Shown here one piece after another: positions 1 to 8,982 of a stretch of DNA of 64,000 bases (its first letter is position 1; each line of letters begins with the position of its first letter). This DNA comes from Pseudomonadota bacterium. GTDB taxonomy: Bacteria > Pseudomonadota > Alphaproteobacteria > Rhizobiales > Xanthobacteraceae. Where the stretch lies: assembly GCA_023404675.1 (NCBI GenBank), contig JAEYAW010000039.1, forward strand, positions 1 to 64,000. The letters are read 5' to 3'. The notes beneath the pieces were generated by a model, which worked only from the letters and a program-made list of their open reading frames with translations, searched no databases and had not been told where the DNA came from. The translations under genes and the position numbers were made by a program.

Positions 1-143
1 ATGGCTACGACAACAACAGCCTTGAGCCGGTGTATTTCCAGGTGATGCTGGGACGTGGCCGCCCCGAAACCATGGGTTATGCCGACGACCGGCTGTTCCA
101 GCGCCGCGGCGCGCACCTCGAAGAGGAAGATGGCGTCGCCTGA
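1..143 (+). CDS. C-terminal end of an unrecognised protein (partial)
   Basis: The reading frame is open from base 3 to a TGA at 141-143 and gives 46 residues. It includes the stretch EPVYFQVMLGRGRPE and a charged tail ending HLEEEDGVA. The start lies outside the window. The steady codon use and convergent placement against the efflux operon make it a plausible real C-terminus. I do not recognise the family and see no membrane segment or motif in the visible part, so no function is offered. Confidence 0.5.
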   Translation, partial: GYDNNSLEPVYFQVMLGRGRPETMGYADDRLFQRRGAHLEEEDGVA

Positions 144-286
144 TCCCGACGCGCCGGAGTTGTTGTTGGCACGCGGCTGACCGGCGCAGCATCCGATCCG
201 GGATGCTGTGCATTCGCTGCCGCCCGGGTCGTTTCATCTCTCTTTTGCGTCCGCAAGGTCGCCGCTGCCATCGATCGGCGAAGACG

Positions 287-318
287 AAAAAAAGAGGCGC
301 TCCGCAGAGCGCCTCTTT
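287..318 (-). terminator. Rho-independent terminator of the RND efflux operon
   Basis: A perfect 12-bp stem (arms 291-302 and 307-318) has a CGCA loop. Read on the minus strand it is followed by a run of seven T. It lies 28 bp beyond the stop of the RND permease, so it most likely ends the efflux transcript. The rest of 144-345 shows nothing else. Confidence 0.85.
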
Positions 319-345
319 CGCCGGTGAGCCGGAGGGGGGACGAGT

Positions 346-3300
346 CTACTCCGCCGGCTGGGCCGGGCTGTGGTGCCCCGGTCCCTGCACATGGATGTCC
401 GGAGCGCTGCCGCCATGCTGGGTGAGGGGTTTCATGCCGGTCACGGCACGCAGCAGCACATAGAACACCGGCGTCAGGAACAGACCGAAGATGGTCACGC
501 CGATCATGCCGGAGAACACCGCGACACCCATCGCGCGCCGCATCTCCGAGCCCGCGCCGGTGGACAGCACCAGCGGCAGCACGCCCATGATGAACGCCAT
601 CGACGTCATCAGGATCGGCCGCAGCCGCAGCCGGCTCGCCTCGATCGCAGCGCGAACCGGCGTGTGCCCGGCGAATTCGAGCTCACGCGCGAACTCGACG
701 ATCAGGATCGCGTTCTTCGCCGACAGCCCCACCAGCACGATCAGGCCGATCTGGGTGAAGACATTGTTGTCGCCGCCGGTCATCCACACGCCGAACATGG
801 CAGCCAGCAGCGCCATCGGCACGATCATGATGATCGACAGCGGCAGCGTGAGGCTCTCATACAGCGCGGCGAGCACCAGAAACACCAGCAGGATCGACAG
901 CGGGAAAACGATCAGGCTCGAATTTCCGGCGATGAACTCCTGATAGGTGAGGTCGGTCCATTCGAACGCGAAACCCGGCGGCAGGACTTCGGCGGCGATC
1001 CGCTCGGCGGCGGCCTGCGCCTGGCCGGACGAATAGCCGGGCGCGGCCGCGGCGTTGATGTCGGACGACAGGAAGCCGTTGTAGCGCATGGCACGCTCCG
1101 GCCCCGCGCTCTGGCGGACTGTCAGCAGCGCTGACAGCGGGATCATCTCGCCCGAGTTGGAGCGCACCTTCAGTTGCCGGATATCGTCAGGCCGGGCGCG
1201 GTACGGCGCATCGGCCTGCACATAGACCGAATAGGTCCGGCCGAAGCGGTTGAAGTCGTTGACGTAGTAGGAGCCGAGGTAGATCTGCAGCGTGTTGAAC
1301 ACTTCCGTGACCGGCACGTTGAGCTGCAGCGCCTTGGTGCGGTCGATATCGGCGAACAGCTGCGGCACGTTCACCTGAAAGCTTGAGAACACGCTGGCGA
1401 TCTCGGGAGCCTTCTGCATGGCGGCGAGGAATGCGTTGGTCACCTCGCTGAGTTCGTCGTAGCCGCGGCCCGCGCGGTCCTCGATCTGCAGCTTGAATCC
1501 GCCGATGGTGCCGAGCCCATTGACCGGCGGTGGCGGGAATATCGCAATATAGGCCTCCTGAATTTGCGCGTACTTCTTGTTCAGTTCGCCCGCGATCGCT
1601 GGTCCGCTGAGCGAGGGATCGGTGCGCTCCTCGAACGGCTTCAGGCCCGAAAACACGATGCCTGCATTCGAGCTGTTGGTGAATCCGCTGATCGACAGTC
1701 CCGGAAAGGCGATCGAGTTCTGCACGCCGGGCTGGGCCAGGGCGATGTCGCTCATCTTGCGGATGACCTCCTCGCTGCGGTCCAGCGTTGCACCGTCCGG
1801 CAACTGGGCGAAGCCGACGAGATACTGCTTGTCCTGACCGGGCACGAAGCCGCCCGGCACCTGCTTGAACAACACGCCCGTCACGCCGACCAGCAACAGG
1901 TAAAGGCCGATCACGAGCACCTTGCCCGAGATCACGCCCTTGACGCTGCCGCTGTAGTTGTCGGAGGCGCGGGCGAAGGCGCGATTAAACCGGCGGAAGA
2001 ACCAGCCAAGGGCGGCGTCAAGAATACGCGTCAGGCGATCCTTTGGAGCGTCGTGACCCTTCAGCAGCAGGGCCGCGAGCGCGGGCGACAGCGTCAGCGA
2101 GTTGATCGCCGAGATTACGGTCGAGATCGCGATCGTCAGCGCGAACTGCTTGTAGAACTGTCCGGTGAGGCCGCTGATGAAGGCGAGCGGCACGAACACC
2201 GCGACCAGAACCAGCGCGATGGCGATGATCGGTCCGGACACCTCCTTCATGGCCTGATAGGTGGCGTCGCGTGGCGACAGGCCGTTCTCGATATTGCGCT
2301 CGACGTTTTCCACCACGACGATAGCGTCGTCGACCACGATGCCGATGGCGAGCACCAGGCCGAACAGACTGAGCGTGTTGATCGAGAAGCCGAACAGATG
2401 CATCACCGCGAAGGTGCCGATGATCGAAACGGGCACGGCCAGCAGCGGGATGATCGAGGCGCGCCACGTCTGCAGGAACAGGATGACGACCAGCACAACC
2501 AGCACGATGGCTTCGAGCAGGGTATGGATCACCGCCTCGATCGAATGGCGCACGAACTGCGTCGGATCGTAGACGATCTGGTAGGTCACGCCCTCCGGCA
2601 TGTTCTTCGAGATTTCGGCCATGGTGGCGCGGACATTGTCGGAGATCTGCAGCGCGTTCGAGCCCGGCGCCTGAAAGATCGGAATCGCCACGGCCTGCTT
2701 GTTGTCGAGCAGCGCGCGCAGGCCGTAGGTCGATGCGCCGAGTTCGGTGCGCGCGATATCGCGCAGCCGGACCACCTCGCCGCGCGCACCGGTCTTGACG
2801 ACGATATCGTTGAACTGGTCCTCCGTCGTCAGACGCCCTTCGGCGTTGACGGAGAGCTGAAGATCGATGCCCTTCACGTTGGGCGATGAACCAACCACGC
2901 CGGCTGCGGCCTCGACGTTCTGGGACTGGATTGCGCGCACCACGTCGTTTGCGCTCAAGCCGTGCTCGGCGGCCTTCTGCGGATCGACCCACACGCGCAT
3001 CGAGTAGTCGCCCGCGCCGAACAGCTGGACATCGCCGACGCCGTCGATGCGCGCCAGCCGATCCTTCACGTTGATGACCGCATAGTTGCGCAGGTAAGTC
3101 GTATCATAGCGGCCGTCCGGCGACAGCAGATGCACGACCATGGTCAGGTCCGGCGAGCTTTTCTTGGTGGTGATGCCGAGCTGGCGCACCACGGCGGGCA
3201 GGCGTGGTTCGGCCTGCTGCACGCGGTTCTGCACCAGTTGCTGCGCCTTGTCGGGATCGGTGCCGAGACGGAACGTGACGGTGAGCGTCATCGCGCCGTC

Positions 3301-3558
3301 GGTGGTCGACTGGCTGCTCATGTAGAGCATGCCCTCGACGCCGTTGATCTGTTCCTCGATGGGTGTTGCCACCGTCTCGGCGATCACCTTCGGGTTCGCG
3401 CCGGGATAGGTGGCGCGGACCACGACCGAAGGCGGCACAACGTCCGGATATTCGGAGATCGGCATCGCAAGCAGCGAAATCAGACCTGCAAGAAAGATCA
3501 GGACCGAGAGAACGCCTGCGAATATCGGCCGGTCGATAAAGAACTTGGAAATATTCAT
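346..3558 (-). CDS. RND multidrug efflux permease, HAE1 family (AcrB/MexB-like)
   Basis: Inner-membrane proton/drug antiporter subunit of a tripartite pump that would export hydrophobic or amphiphilic compounds. At 1070 residues it has the usual HAE1 length. It begins MNISKFFIDRPIFAGVLS, the typical first transmembrane helix. The proton-relay aspartate pair lies in GIVVDDAIVVVENVE (helix 4) and the conserved lysine in GLSAKNAILIVEFA (helix 10). Two large periplasmic loops follow helices 1 and 7. The gene lies 54 bp downstream of its adaptor on the same strand and is probably co-transcribed with it. No TolC-type outer membrane channel is encoded nearby, so one must be supplied from elsewhere. 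Substrates cannot be read from the sequence. Confidence 0.96.
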   Translation of the reverse strand: MNISKFFIDRPIFAGVLSVLIFLAGLISLLAMPISEYPDVVPPSVVVRATYPGANPKVIAETVATPIEEQINGVEGMLYMSSQSTTDGAMTLTVTFRLGTDPDKAQQLVQNRVQQAEPRLPAVVRQLGITTKKSSPDLTMVVHLLSPDGRYDTTYLRNYAVINVKDRLARIDGVGDVQLFGAGDYSMRVWVDPQKAAEHGLSANDVVRAIQSQNVEAAAGVVGSSPNVKGIDLQLSVNAEGRLTTEDQFNDIVVKTGARGEVVRLRDIARTELGASTYGLRALLDNKQAVAIPIFQAPGSNALQISDNVRATMAEISKNMPEGVTYQIVYDPTQFVRHSIEAVIHTLLEAIVLVVLVVILFLQTWRASIIPLLAVPVSIIGTFAVMHLFGFSINTLSLFGLVLAIGIVVDDAIVVVENVERNIENGLSPRDATYQAMKEVSGPIIAIALVLVAVFVPLAFISGLTGQFYKQFALTIAISTVISAINSLTLSPALAALLLKGHDAPKDRLTRILDAALGWFFRRFNRAFARASDNYSGSVKGVISGKVLVIGLYLLLVGVTGVLFKQVPGGFVPGQDKQYLVGFAQLPDGATLDRSEEVIRKMSDIALAQPGVQNSIAFPGLSISGFTNSSNAGIVFSGLKPFEERTDPSLSGPAIAGELNKKYAQIQEAYIAIFPPPPVNGLGTIGGFKLQIEDRAGRGYDELSEVTNAFLAAMQKAPEIASVFSSFQVNVPQLFADIDRTKALQLNVPVTEVFNTLQIYLGSYYVNDFNRFGRTYSVYVQADAPYRARPDDIRQLKVRSNSGEMIPLSALLTVRQSAGPERAMRYNGFLSSDINAAAAPGYSSGQAQAAAERIAAEVLPPGFAFEWTDLTYQEFIAGNSSLIVFPLSILLVFLVLAALYESLTLPLSIIMIVPMALLAAMFGVWMTGGDNNVFTQIGLIVLVGLSAKNAILIVEFARELEFAGHTPVRAAIEASRLRLRPILMTSMAFIMGVLPLVLSTGAGSEMRRAMGVAVFSGMIGVTIFGLFLTPVFYVLLRAVTGMKPLTQHGGSAPDIHVQGPGHHSPAQPAE

Positions 3559-3612
3559 GGGATTTCCCCGTGCGATTGATGGCGGCGCTCAGGGCAGAGC
3601 GCCACCCGCCGA

Positions 3613-4827
3613 TCACTGATTGGAGGCCTGCTGCGATCCGCGCACGCCCATCTGCGTGACTTCCGTTTTCAGGAGCGCACCGGGGCGCACGCGCTGCAGG
3701 CCGTTCACCACCACGCGCTCGCCGGCCTTGAGGCCCGAACTGATGATCCGCAGCCCGTCCACCGATCCGCCGAGCGTGACCTGGCGATAGGCGGCGCGGT
3801 TGTCGTCGCCGACGATCATCACGAACCGCTTGTCCTGATCGGTGCCGATGGCGCGCTCGTCGAGCAGAACCAGCGTCTGCTTCTCGGGCTGGCCGAGCCG
3901 CACGCGGGCGAACTGGCCGGGGATCAGGCGGCCGTCCTCATTGCGGAAGACGGCCCGGACGCGGATGGTGCCGCTCTGCGTGTTCACCTGATTGTCGATC
4001 AGCTGTACGTGGCCCTTGACGGTGGTGTCGCCCGAGGTGGTGATCTCGACCGGGATCAGATCGAGATTGCCGCGCTTGCCCGCAGTGTCGCTGATCGCTT
4101 TCAGCGCGCGCAGCACGACATTTTCGTCCGCGTCGAAGCTGGCATAGATCGGGTTTACCGATACCAGCGATGTGAGAACGGGAGACGCGGTCCCGGCCGC
4201 GACGAGGTTGCCGACCGTCACTTCGATCCTGCCGACGCGGCCATCGACCGGCGCGCGGACTTCCGTGTAGTCGAGATTGAGCTGGGCGGTCCGCAGGCTG
4301 GCCTCCGCAGCCTTCACGTTGGCGATGGCCTCGCGGTTGCCGTTCTGGCGCTGGTCGAACTCCCGGCGGGTGACGACGGCGTTACCGACCAGTTGCGAGG
4401 CGCGTTCGAGTTCGTTGGCGGCAAACACCGCGCGTGCCTTGGCTGCGTCGAGCTGCGCGCTGGCCCGCTCGACCTCGGCCGCATAGGGCGCGGGATCAAT
4501 CTTGAAGAGAACGTCGCCGGATTTAACCAGCGCGCCCTCGGTGAAGTTCGTGGAAAGGATCGCGCCCGAGACGCGAGGACGAAGCTCGACGCGCTCGATG
4601 GCTTCCAGCCGGCCCGAGAAGTCATCCCAGAGACTGGTCTGCCGGGGTCTGATCTCCGCAACCGTGACAGCGACGGCTTGCTCTTCCGCGGCCGCGGGGG
4701 CCGCCTGCGAAACGGGAAGAAGCTGGCGCCCCGTGATGCCTGCGGTGGCGAGGGCTCCGAAGACAAGCAGACCACCGATGGTCCATCGCAGGCGACCGGA
4801 ACGCGGATGCTTGGAAAAGAAAGACAT
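3613..4827 (-). CDS. RND efflux periplasmic adaptor subunit (AcrA/MexE-like)
   Basis: Membrane fusion protein linking the RND permease to an outer membrane channel, 404 residues from the chosen start MSFFSKHPRSGRLRW. An N-terminal hydrophobic segment (GGLLVFGALATAGITG) anchors it. No lipobox cysteine is visible, so it is not an obvious lipoprotein. The order is biotinyl-lipoyl-like segment (RVELRPRVSGAI), alpha-helical hairpin rich in Ala/Glu (about residues 105-165), second lipoyl half (YTEVRAPVDGRVGR), then beta-barrel. An upstream in-frame extension to 4938 would run through the operator and lacks a ribosome site. ATG 4827 has GGAG about 8 nt upstream. It is the first gene of the operon, divergent from the TetR gene. 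Confidence 0.94.
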   Translation of the reverse strand: MSFFSKHPRSGRLRWTIGGLLVFGALATAGITGRQLLPVSQAAPAAAEEQAVAVTVAEIRPRQTSLWDDFSGRLEAIERVELRPRVSGAILSTNFTEGALVKSGDVLFKIDPAPYAAEVERASAQLDAAKARAVFAANELERASQLVGNAVVTRREFDQRQNGNREAIANVKAAEASLRTAQLNLDYTEVRAPVDGRVGRIEVTVGNLVAAGTASPVLTSLVSVNPIYASFDADENVVLRALKAISDTAGKRGNLDLIPVEITTSGDTTVKGHVQLIDNQVNTQSGTIRVRAVFRNEDGRLIPGQFARVRLGQPEKQTLVLLDERAIGTDQDKRFVMIVGDDNRAAYRQVTLGGSVDGLRIISSGLKAGERVVVNGLQRVRPGALLKTEVTQMGVRGSQQASNQ

Positions 4828-4841
4828 GGAGGGCTCCAAAA

Positions 4842-4857
4842 TGTAGCGAGCGCTACA
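4842..4857. promoter_or_regulatory. TetR-type operator in the efflux operon leader
   Basis: The sequence is TGTAGCGAGCGCTACA, a perfect 7+7 inverted repeat with a 2-bp centre. It lies 15 bp upstream of the adaptor start codon and in the region divergent from a TetR-family gene at 5015. Size and symmetry suit a TetR dimer. Binding by that regulator is an inference from position. Confidence 0.65.
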
Positions 4858-4892
4858 GATGTGGAGCTGGACGTTGATCCGCAAGGCACTTA

Positions 4893-4908
4893 TGTACCAC
4901 TTGCTACG
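4893..4908. promoter_or_regulatory. Second, degenerate copy of the TetR-type operator
   Basis: TGTACCACTTGCTACG matches the perfect palindrome at 4842 in 10 of 16 positions, including the outer TGTA and GCTAC elements. The two start points are 51 bp apart, roughly five helical turns, so both would face the same side of the DNA. It may overlap the promoter of either divergent gene. Confidence 0.4.
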
Positions 4909-5014
4909 AAAGTTGCGATCTTTTTTTGTGCAGAGCAAAAAACGATAGAAAAGTGAAACTTAAACAATGCGATAGCTGGCTGTGTTTGGCAGTGTTGTCG
5001 TGAAGGAGGGTGAG

Positions 5015-5662
5015 ATGGGCATGGGTCGGCCCCGCGGATTTGACGCCGATGCGGCGTTGGATCAGGCGATGGAGGTGTTCTGGCGGCACGGTTACGAGGG
5101 CGCGACGATCGCCGAGCTGACGCATGCCATGGGGATCAATCCGCCGAGTCTTTATGCCGCTTTCGGCAACAAGGAGGGGCTGCTCAGGGCAGCCCTCGAC
5201 CGCTACACCGCCAAGCGCTCCGCCTGGATGGAAACGGTGCTGAGCGCGCCGACCGCGCGAGGTGTCGCCGAGCGCATGCTGATGGATACGGCCGACAACC
5301 AGACCGACCCTGCCAATCCGCCCGGCTGCCTGCTGGTTCAGGGCGGTATCGCCTGCGGGACCGGCTCGGAGAACGTTCCGTTTGAACTCGCCGCGCGCCG
5401 CGCCCAGACCGAGGAGCAGTTGCGGGAACGTTTCGTCCGCGCGAAGGCCGAGGGTGATCTGAAGGAGAGCGCCGATCCGGTCGCTCTGGCGCGCTATCTC
5501 TCGGCCGTGTCGGTGGGCATGGGCGTGATGGCGGGGTCGGGAGCCGACCGGGCGGCTCTGCGGCAGGTCGCATCGGTATCGGTGAAAGTCTTCGATGAAC
5601 AATCCGCGCGACCGCCGGCGGAAGACGGAGGCGAAGCCGCCGAGGAGATACAGATTTTCTGA
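5015..5662 (+). CDS. TetR family regulator, probable repressor of the efflux operon
   Basis: 215 residues. The N-terminal helix-turn-helix domain (residues about 5-60) begins MGMGRPRGFDADAALDQAM and contains AELTHAMGINPPSLYAAFGNKEGLL, the recognition helix region of TetR proteins. The C-terminal part is the ligand and dimer domain, with a CLLVQGGIACG segment seen in the AcrR-like subgroup. ATG 5015 is chosen over the upstream GTG 4982 because AAGGAGG sits 6-7 nt before it. It is divergent from the adaptor gene across 187 bp that hold two operator-like palindromes, so local repression of the pump is the natural inference. The inducer is unknown. Confidence 0.9.
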   Translation: MGMGRPRGFDADAALDQAMEVFWRHGYEGATIAELTHAMGINPPSLYAAFGNKEGLLRAALDRYTAKRSAWMETVLSAPTARGVAERMLMDTADNQTDPANPPGCLLVQGGIACGTGSENVPFELAARRAQTEEQLRERFVRAKAEGDLKESADPVALARYLSAVSVGMGVMAGSGADRAALRQVASVSVKVFDEQSARPPAEDGGEAAEEIQIF

Positions 5663-5689
5663 CAGGGTCGGTGCGCGGGCGCGGCGGTG

Positions 5690-6577
5690 CTAGGCCTGCA
5701 CGATGCGATCGCGACCGGATTTCTTGGCGGCGTAGCACGCCTCGTCGGCACGCGAGAGGATGGTTTGAGCGGAATCAATGTCCGCAAGGGCGGTCACGCC
5801 GACGGAGAATGTGTAGCGAAAATCCTGATTGTCCGGCAGCGGCTGGCTGTCGCGCAACTCACTGCGGATACGGTCCAGCACGTCGGTGGCCGTCTGCGGA
5901 CAGGCGTCCGGCATGATGAACAGGAATTCCTCGCCGCCAATCCGGCCGAAACAATCCGAACGTCGCACGGATTGGCTGACACGGCGGGCGAAATCGATCA
6001 GCACGGCATCGCCGCCGGCGTGGCCGAACGTGTCGTTGATGGACTTGAAGTGGTCGATGTCGAGAATGGCGATGCTGCCGCCCGCCTGCTGCGCCACCAT
6101 GTCCTCCAGCCTCTCCATCATCTGGCGGCGGTTCGCCACGCCGGTGAGGTCGTCAGTGCGCGACGCGCGAAGAGCCAGATCGCGGGCATAGCGGACGTCG
6201 CGATCCTTGGAGGCGAGGGAGGTGATGTCGACGGCGAGGCAGAGCATCCAGCCGTTGTCGCCGACGGTTTCCGTCATCCAGATCCAGGTGCCGCCGAACA
6301 GATCGGCCTCGAACCCGCGAAACGGCAACTTGCCACGCCGCGACTGCGTCGACGAGAGCCACTTTTCAAAGTCGACTGCCTCGATGGCCGCCCCCTGCCG
6401 CTTCTCCCAGTTTGCGCGCATCATCTCGGCCCAGGTCGGCCAGTCGTTTTCCGACAGGCCAAAGGCGTTGCGAAAGCCCGGGTTGGCAAACCTCAGGCGG
6501 TCGTTGTCGTCGAACACTGAGATCAGCGCGCCGGAGCTGCGCATCAGATCGAGAACGAGAGATCCGGTCAGGTCCAT
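5690..6577 (-). CDS. Diguanylate cyclase with N-terminal PAS-like domain
   Basis: Makes cyclic di-GMP from two GTP. At 295 residues it has a PAS-like sensor (about residues 10-120, with FDDNDRLRFANPGFRNAFG), a short linker, and a GGDEF domain (about 130-295). The active-site motif is GGEEF at 214-218, preceded by the metal-binding ILDIDHFKSINDTFGH. An allosteric inhibitory site R205-x-x-D208 lies exactly five residues before GGEEF, so product inhibition is expected. No membrane segment is visible, so it should be cytosolic. It is convergent with the TetR gene (27 bp between stops). The signal sensed is unknown. Confidence 0.93.
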   Translation of the reverse strand: MDLTGSLVLDLMRSSGALISVFDDNDRLRFANPGFRNAFGLSENDWPTWAEMMRANWEKRQGAAIEAVDFEKWLSSTQSRRGKLPFRGFEADLFGGTWIWMTETVGDNGWMLCLAVDITSLASKDRDVRYARDLALRASRTDDLTGVANRRQMMERLEDMVAQQAGGSIAILDIDHFKSINDTFGHAGGDAVLIDFARRVSQSVRRSDCFGRIGGEEFLFIMPDACPQTATDVLDRIRSELRDSQPLPDNQDFRYTFSVGVTALADIDSAQTILSRADEACYAAKKSGRDRIVQA

Positions 6578-6640
6578 GGTGTTTCAGCTCGGATAGCCCT
6601 CCAAACTTCAACTCTGAACCGCAGGTGCTAATTTATCGCT

Positions 6641-7570
6641 TCACTCGGAAACACTATTCGATGGACCGCTGCGCCATGTGGCGGCTGGCGGACTCTGTAG
6701 ATGCGCGACGAGTGCGCGAAGTTTCGGTGCGGCGTTCCTGCTTGGGAAATACAGATAGAATCCGGAAAAACGCGGGCAGTACTCCGTTAAAATCGGCATC
6801 AACGCACCGCGATCGATGGCGTCACGGAAGCTTTCCTCCATCCCGAAGGTGATGCCGGCTCCGGCCGCGGCCAGCTTGATCATCAGAGCCATGTCATTGG
6901 TTGTGATCTCCGGCTCCACAGCGACCGTGAAGTCCCTGTCGTCTTCCGTAAATTCCCAGCGATAGGGCGCAACCCGAGGCGCGGGCCGCCAGCCGATGCA
7001 GCGATGCCTCACCAGTTCGCGGGGATGATCGGGAATCCCGAACCGCTCACGGTAGGATTCTGAACAGACCGGAAACTGCCGCTGATCGCCGGACACGGGG
7101 ATCGCGATCATATCCTGCTCGATCACTTCACCGAGACGGACGCCGGCATCGTAGCCTTCGGCGATGATATCGAATTCCTCGTCTGTCACCGTGATGTCGA
7201 TCTGGATTTCAGGATAGGTCGCGGCGAAGTCGGCCAGCAGTGGTCCCGCCAGGAAGTGTTCCGCGATCGAGGAGACGGCCAGGCGGAGTTGCCCGCGCGG
7301 CTGGCCGCGCGCCTGTCTGGCGGCGTCGAGGGCGCCGCGCATCTCGGCGATGGCTGGCCGGGCTTGTGCGTAAAGGTGTTCGCCGGCTTCGGTCAGGCCG
7401 ACGCTGCGGGTGGTGCGCTGGAGGAGCGGCGTTCCGATCATCTCCTCAAGCCTTCGGATCGTCTGGCTTACCGCGGAGCGGGTCACGCCCATCCGGTCTG
7501 CCGCGGCGCGGAAGCTCCTTTCCTGCGCGACGAGAACAAAGACGGCCAGTGCGTTGTAGTCAGGCGTCAT
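6641..7570 (-). CDS. LysR family transcriptional regulator
   Basis: 309 residues. The N-terminal winged helix-turn-helix (about 1-60) contains YNALAVFVLVAQERSFRAAADRMGVTRSAVSQTIRRLE, a textbook LysR DNA-binding region. The C-terminal periplasmic-binding-like effector domain spans about 90-295 and contains RCIGWRP, typical of the CrgA/DmlR-like branch. It is divergent from an SDR gene across about 108 bp, so that cluster is the likely target. LysR proteins of this branch usually also regulate themselves. Confidence 0.93.
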   Translation of the reverse strand: MTPDYNALAVFVLVAQERSFRAAADRMGVTRSAVSQTIRRLEEMIGTPLLQRTTRSVGLTEAGEHLYAQARPAIAEMRGALDAARQARGQPRGQLRLAVSSIAEHFLAGPLLADFAATYPEIQIDITVTDEEFDIIAEGYDAGVRLGEVIEQDMIAIPVSGDQRQFPVCSESYRERFGIPDHPRELVRHRCIGWRPAPRVAPYRWEFTEDDRDFTVAVEPEITTNDMALMIKLAAAGAGITFGMEESFRDAIDRGALMPILTEYCPRFSGFYLYFPSRNAAPKLRALVAHLQSPPAATWRSGPSNSVSE

Positions 7571-7583
7571 TGATTAGCATTTC

Positions 7584-7647
7584 TTGCCAGCGAGTGCAGA
7601 GAATGACGGATTATCGCGACAATGCGGCAGATCTATCGTGCTGGCAA
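7584..7647. promoter_or_regulatory. Candidate LysR recognition/activation sites between lysR and the SDR operon
   Basis: The 8-bp arms TTGCCAGC (7584-7591) and GCTGGCAA (7640-7647) form an inverted pair separated by 48 bp. They lie entirely within the divergent intergenic region. LysR tetramers bind two sites spaced over 50-60 bp, so the geometry fits. The arms are short enough that chance cannot be excluded. Confidence 0.35.
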
Positions 7648-7678
7648 TCGCAGGATGGCGATATGTCCAACGACGGAG

Positions 7679-8410
7679 ATGCCCGTGACCTCGTCAAAAA
7701 TTGTTCTTGTGACCGGCGCGTCGAGCGGGATCGGAGCCGCGATCGCCCGCGAACTGGGCGGCGCGGGAGCACGCGTGATGCTCGGCGCGCGCCGTACCGA
7801 GCGCCTTGAGGCGCTTGCGGATGAGATCAAGGCCGCGGGCGGCGAGGCAAGGACGCGTCGGCTCGATGTGGCCGACCGCGCCGATGTCGCGGCCTTTGCC
7901 GACGCGGCTCGCGAGGCGTGGGGACGTGTTGACGTGATCGTCAACAATGCCGGCATCATGCCGCTCTCGCCCATGGCCTCGATGAAGGTCGACGAATGGG
8001 ACCGCATGATCGACGTCAACATCAGGGGCGTCCTCCATGGCATTGCCGCCGTACTGCCGGATATGGTCGCGCGGCGCTCGGGTCACATCATCAATATGGC
8101 CTCGATCGGCGCGCTGAGTGTGGTGCCAACGGCGGCCGTTTACTGCGCGACGAAATTCGCTGTACGTGCCATCTCCGACGGCCTGCGGCAGGAACACCGC
8201 GATCTGCGGGTGACCTGCATTCATCCCGGCGTCGTGGAAAGCGAACTGGCCGGGACGATCACCGATCCAGCCGCGGCGGAGATGATGACGTCCTATCGGG
8301 CCATTGCGCTGAAGCCGGATGCGATCGGCCGCGCGGTGCGGTTCGCGATCGAGCAGCCCGACGACGTCGATGTCAGCGAAATCGTCGTCCGTCCGACAGC
8401 CAGCATGTAA
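7679..8410 (+). CDS. SDR family NAD(P)-dependent oxidoreductase
   Basis: Classical short-chain dehydrogenase with a Rossmann fold, 243 residues from MPVTSSKIVLVTG. The cofactor motif is TGASSGIG, NNAG follows in VNNAGIMPL, and the catalytic residues lie in the serine of NMASIGALS and in YCATK (Tyr-x-x-x-Lys). The MARRSGHIINM region and the overall length match the YdfG/serine-dehydrogenase-like branch. The start is uncertain: ATG 7679 is directly preceded by GGAG, while GTG 7685 has GGAG at better spacing. It heads a three-gene cluster with a CMD-like exported protein and an Atu4866-like protein, all divergent from lysR. The substrate is unknown. Confidence 0.9.
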   Translation: MPVTSSKIVLVTGASSGIGAAIARELGGAGARVMLGARRTERLEALADEIKAAGGEARTRRLDVADRADVAAFADAAREAWGRVDVIVNNAGIMPLSPMASMKVDEWDRMIDVNIRGVLHGIAAVLPDMVARRSGHIINMASIGALSVVPTAAVYCATKFAVRAISDGLRQEHRDLRVTCIHPGVVESELAGTITDPAAAEMMTSYRAIALKPDAIGRAVRFAIEQPDDVDVSEIVVRPTASM

Positions 8411-8426
8411 TCCGGGAGAGACCAAT

Positions 8427-8903
8427 ATGAGATTCGGTTCTGCTTTTGTTGCGAGGGCCATCGTCGCAGGCGCCGCACTGACGCTGGTGCCCGCTGGCGC
8501 GTATGCGCAGACGACGCAAGAGCGCTTGCGGCGCGGCGGCGACGTCGTGCGAAGCCTTAACAATGACTTATCGCAACCGACTCTGGAAGGCATGCGGCGG
8601 GAGTTTCCGTTTCTCGCCGACGCCACCGAAGGCTATGCACTCGGCGATGTCTGGTCCCGCCCGGGTCTCGACAACCGGACGCGCCAGCTTGCGGCCGTTG
8701 CCGTGTTCGCCGCGATAGGTGAGCCACGGTTCATGAAGATACATGCCGGCTACGCACTCAATGTCGGTGTCTCCGAGGATGAACTGAAGGAGATCGTCTA
8801 CATGGTCACCGTCCCGGCAGGATTTCCGCGCGCGATCAGTGCTTCGCAGGTTCTCTCCGAGTTGTTCGCCGAGCGCCGCGCGGCCGCCAACGAACCGCGC
8901 TGA
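8427..8903 (+). CDS. Exported carboxymuconolactone decarboxylase family protein
   Basis: 158 residues, beginning with a cleavable signal peptide (MRFGSAFVARAIVAGAALTL then an AYAQ cleavage site near residue 28). The mature part resembles gamma-carboxymuconolactone decarboxylases: LDNRTRQLAAVAVFAAIG, then HAGYALNVGVSEDELKEIVYMVTVPAGFPRA. The CxxC pair of the AhpD-type peroxidase branch is absent, so it is of the decarboxylase-like branch. GGGAGAG lies 7 nt before the start and the gene follows the SDR by 16 bp, so they form an operon. Periplasmic members of this group have no settled reaction. Confidence 0.85.
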   Translation: MRFGSAFVARAIVAGAALTLVPAGAYAQTTQERLRRGGDVVRSLNNDLSQPTLEGMRREFPFLADATEGYALGDVWSRPGLDNRTRQLAAVAVFAAIGEPRFMKIHAGYALNVGVSEDELKEIVYMVTVPAGFPRAISASQVLSELFAERRAAANEPR

Positions 8904-8913
8904 GGATATCATC

Positions 8914-8982
8914 ATGTCCACGTTTGCGGCCGCATGGTTTTCGCGGGCGCGATCCCGGCCCGGTTGCAGAGTGGCCCGATGA
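8914..8982 (+). other. Short upstream reading frame overlapping the Atu4866-like gene (ATGA)
   Basis: A 22-codon frame starts at ATG 8914 with GAGGA about 8 nt upstream and ends at TGA 8980-8982. It overlaps the ATG at 8979 as ATGA. The arrangement allows translational coupling to the next gene. Alternatively it is the front of a signal peptide separated from its gene by a frameshift: the residues just before 8979 in the other frame (MVFAGAIPARLQSG) look like the rest of an export signal. Confidence 0.35.

Noticed and set aside
1564..2889. 441-codon frame antisense to the RND permease
   Set aside because: It lies wholly inside a clear gene and its Arg/Asp/His-rich composition shows no domain.
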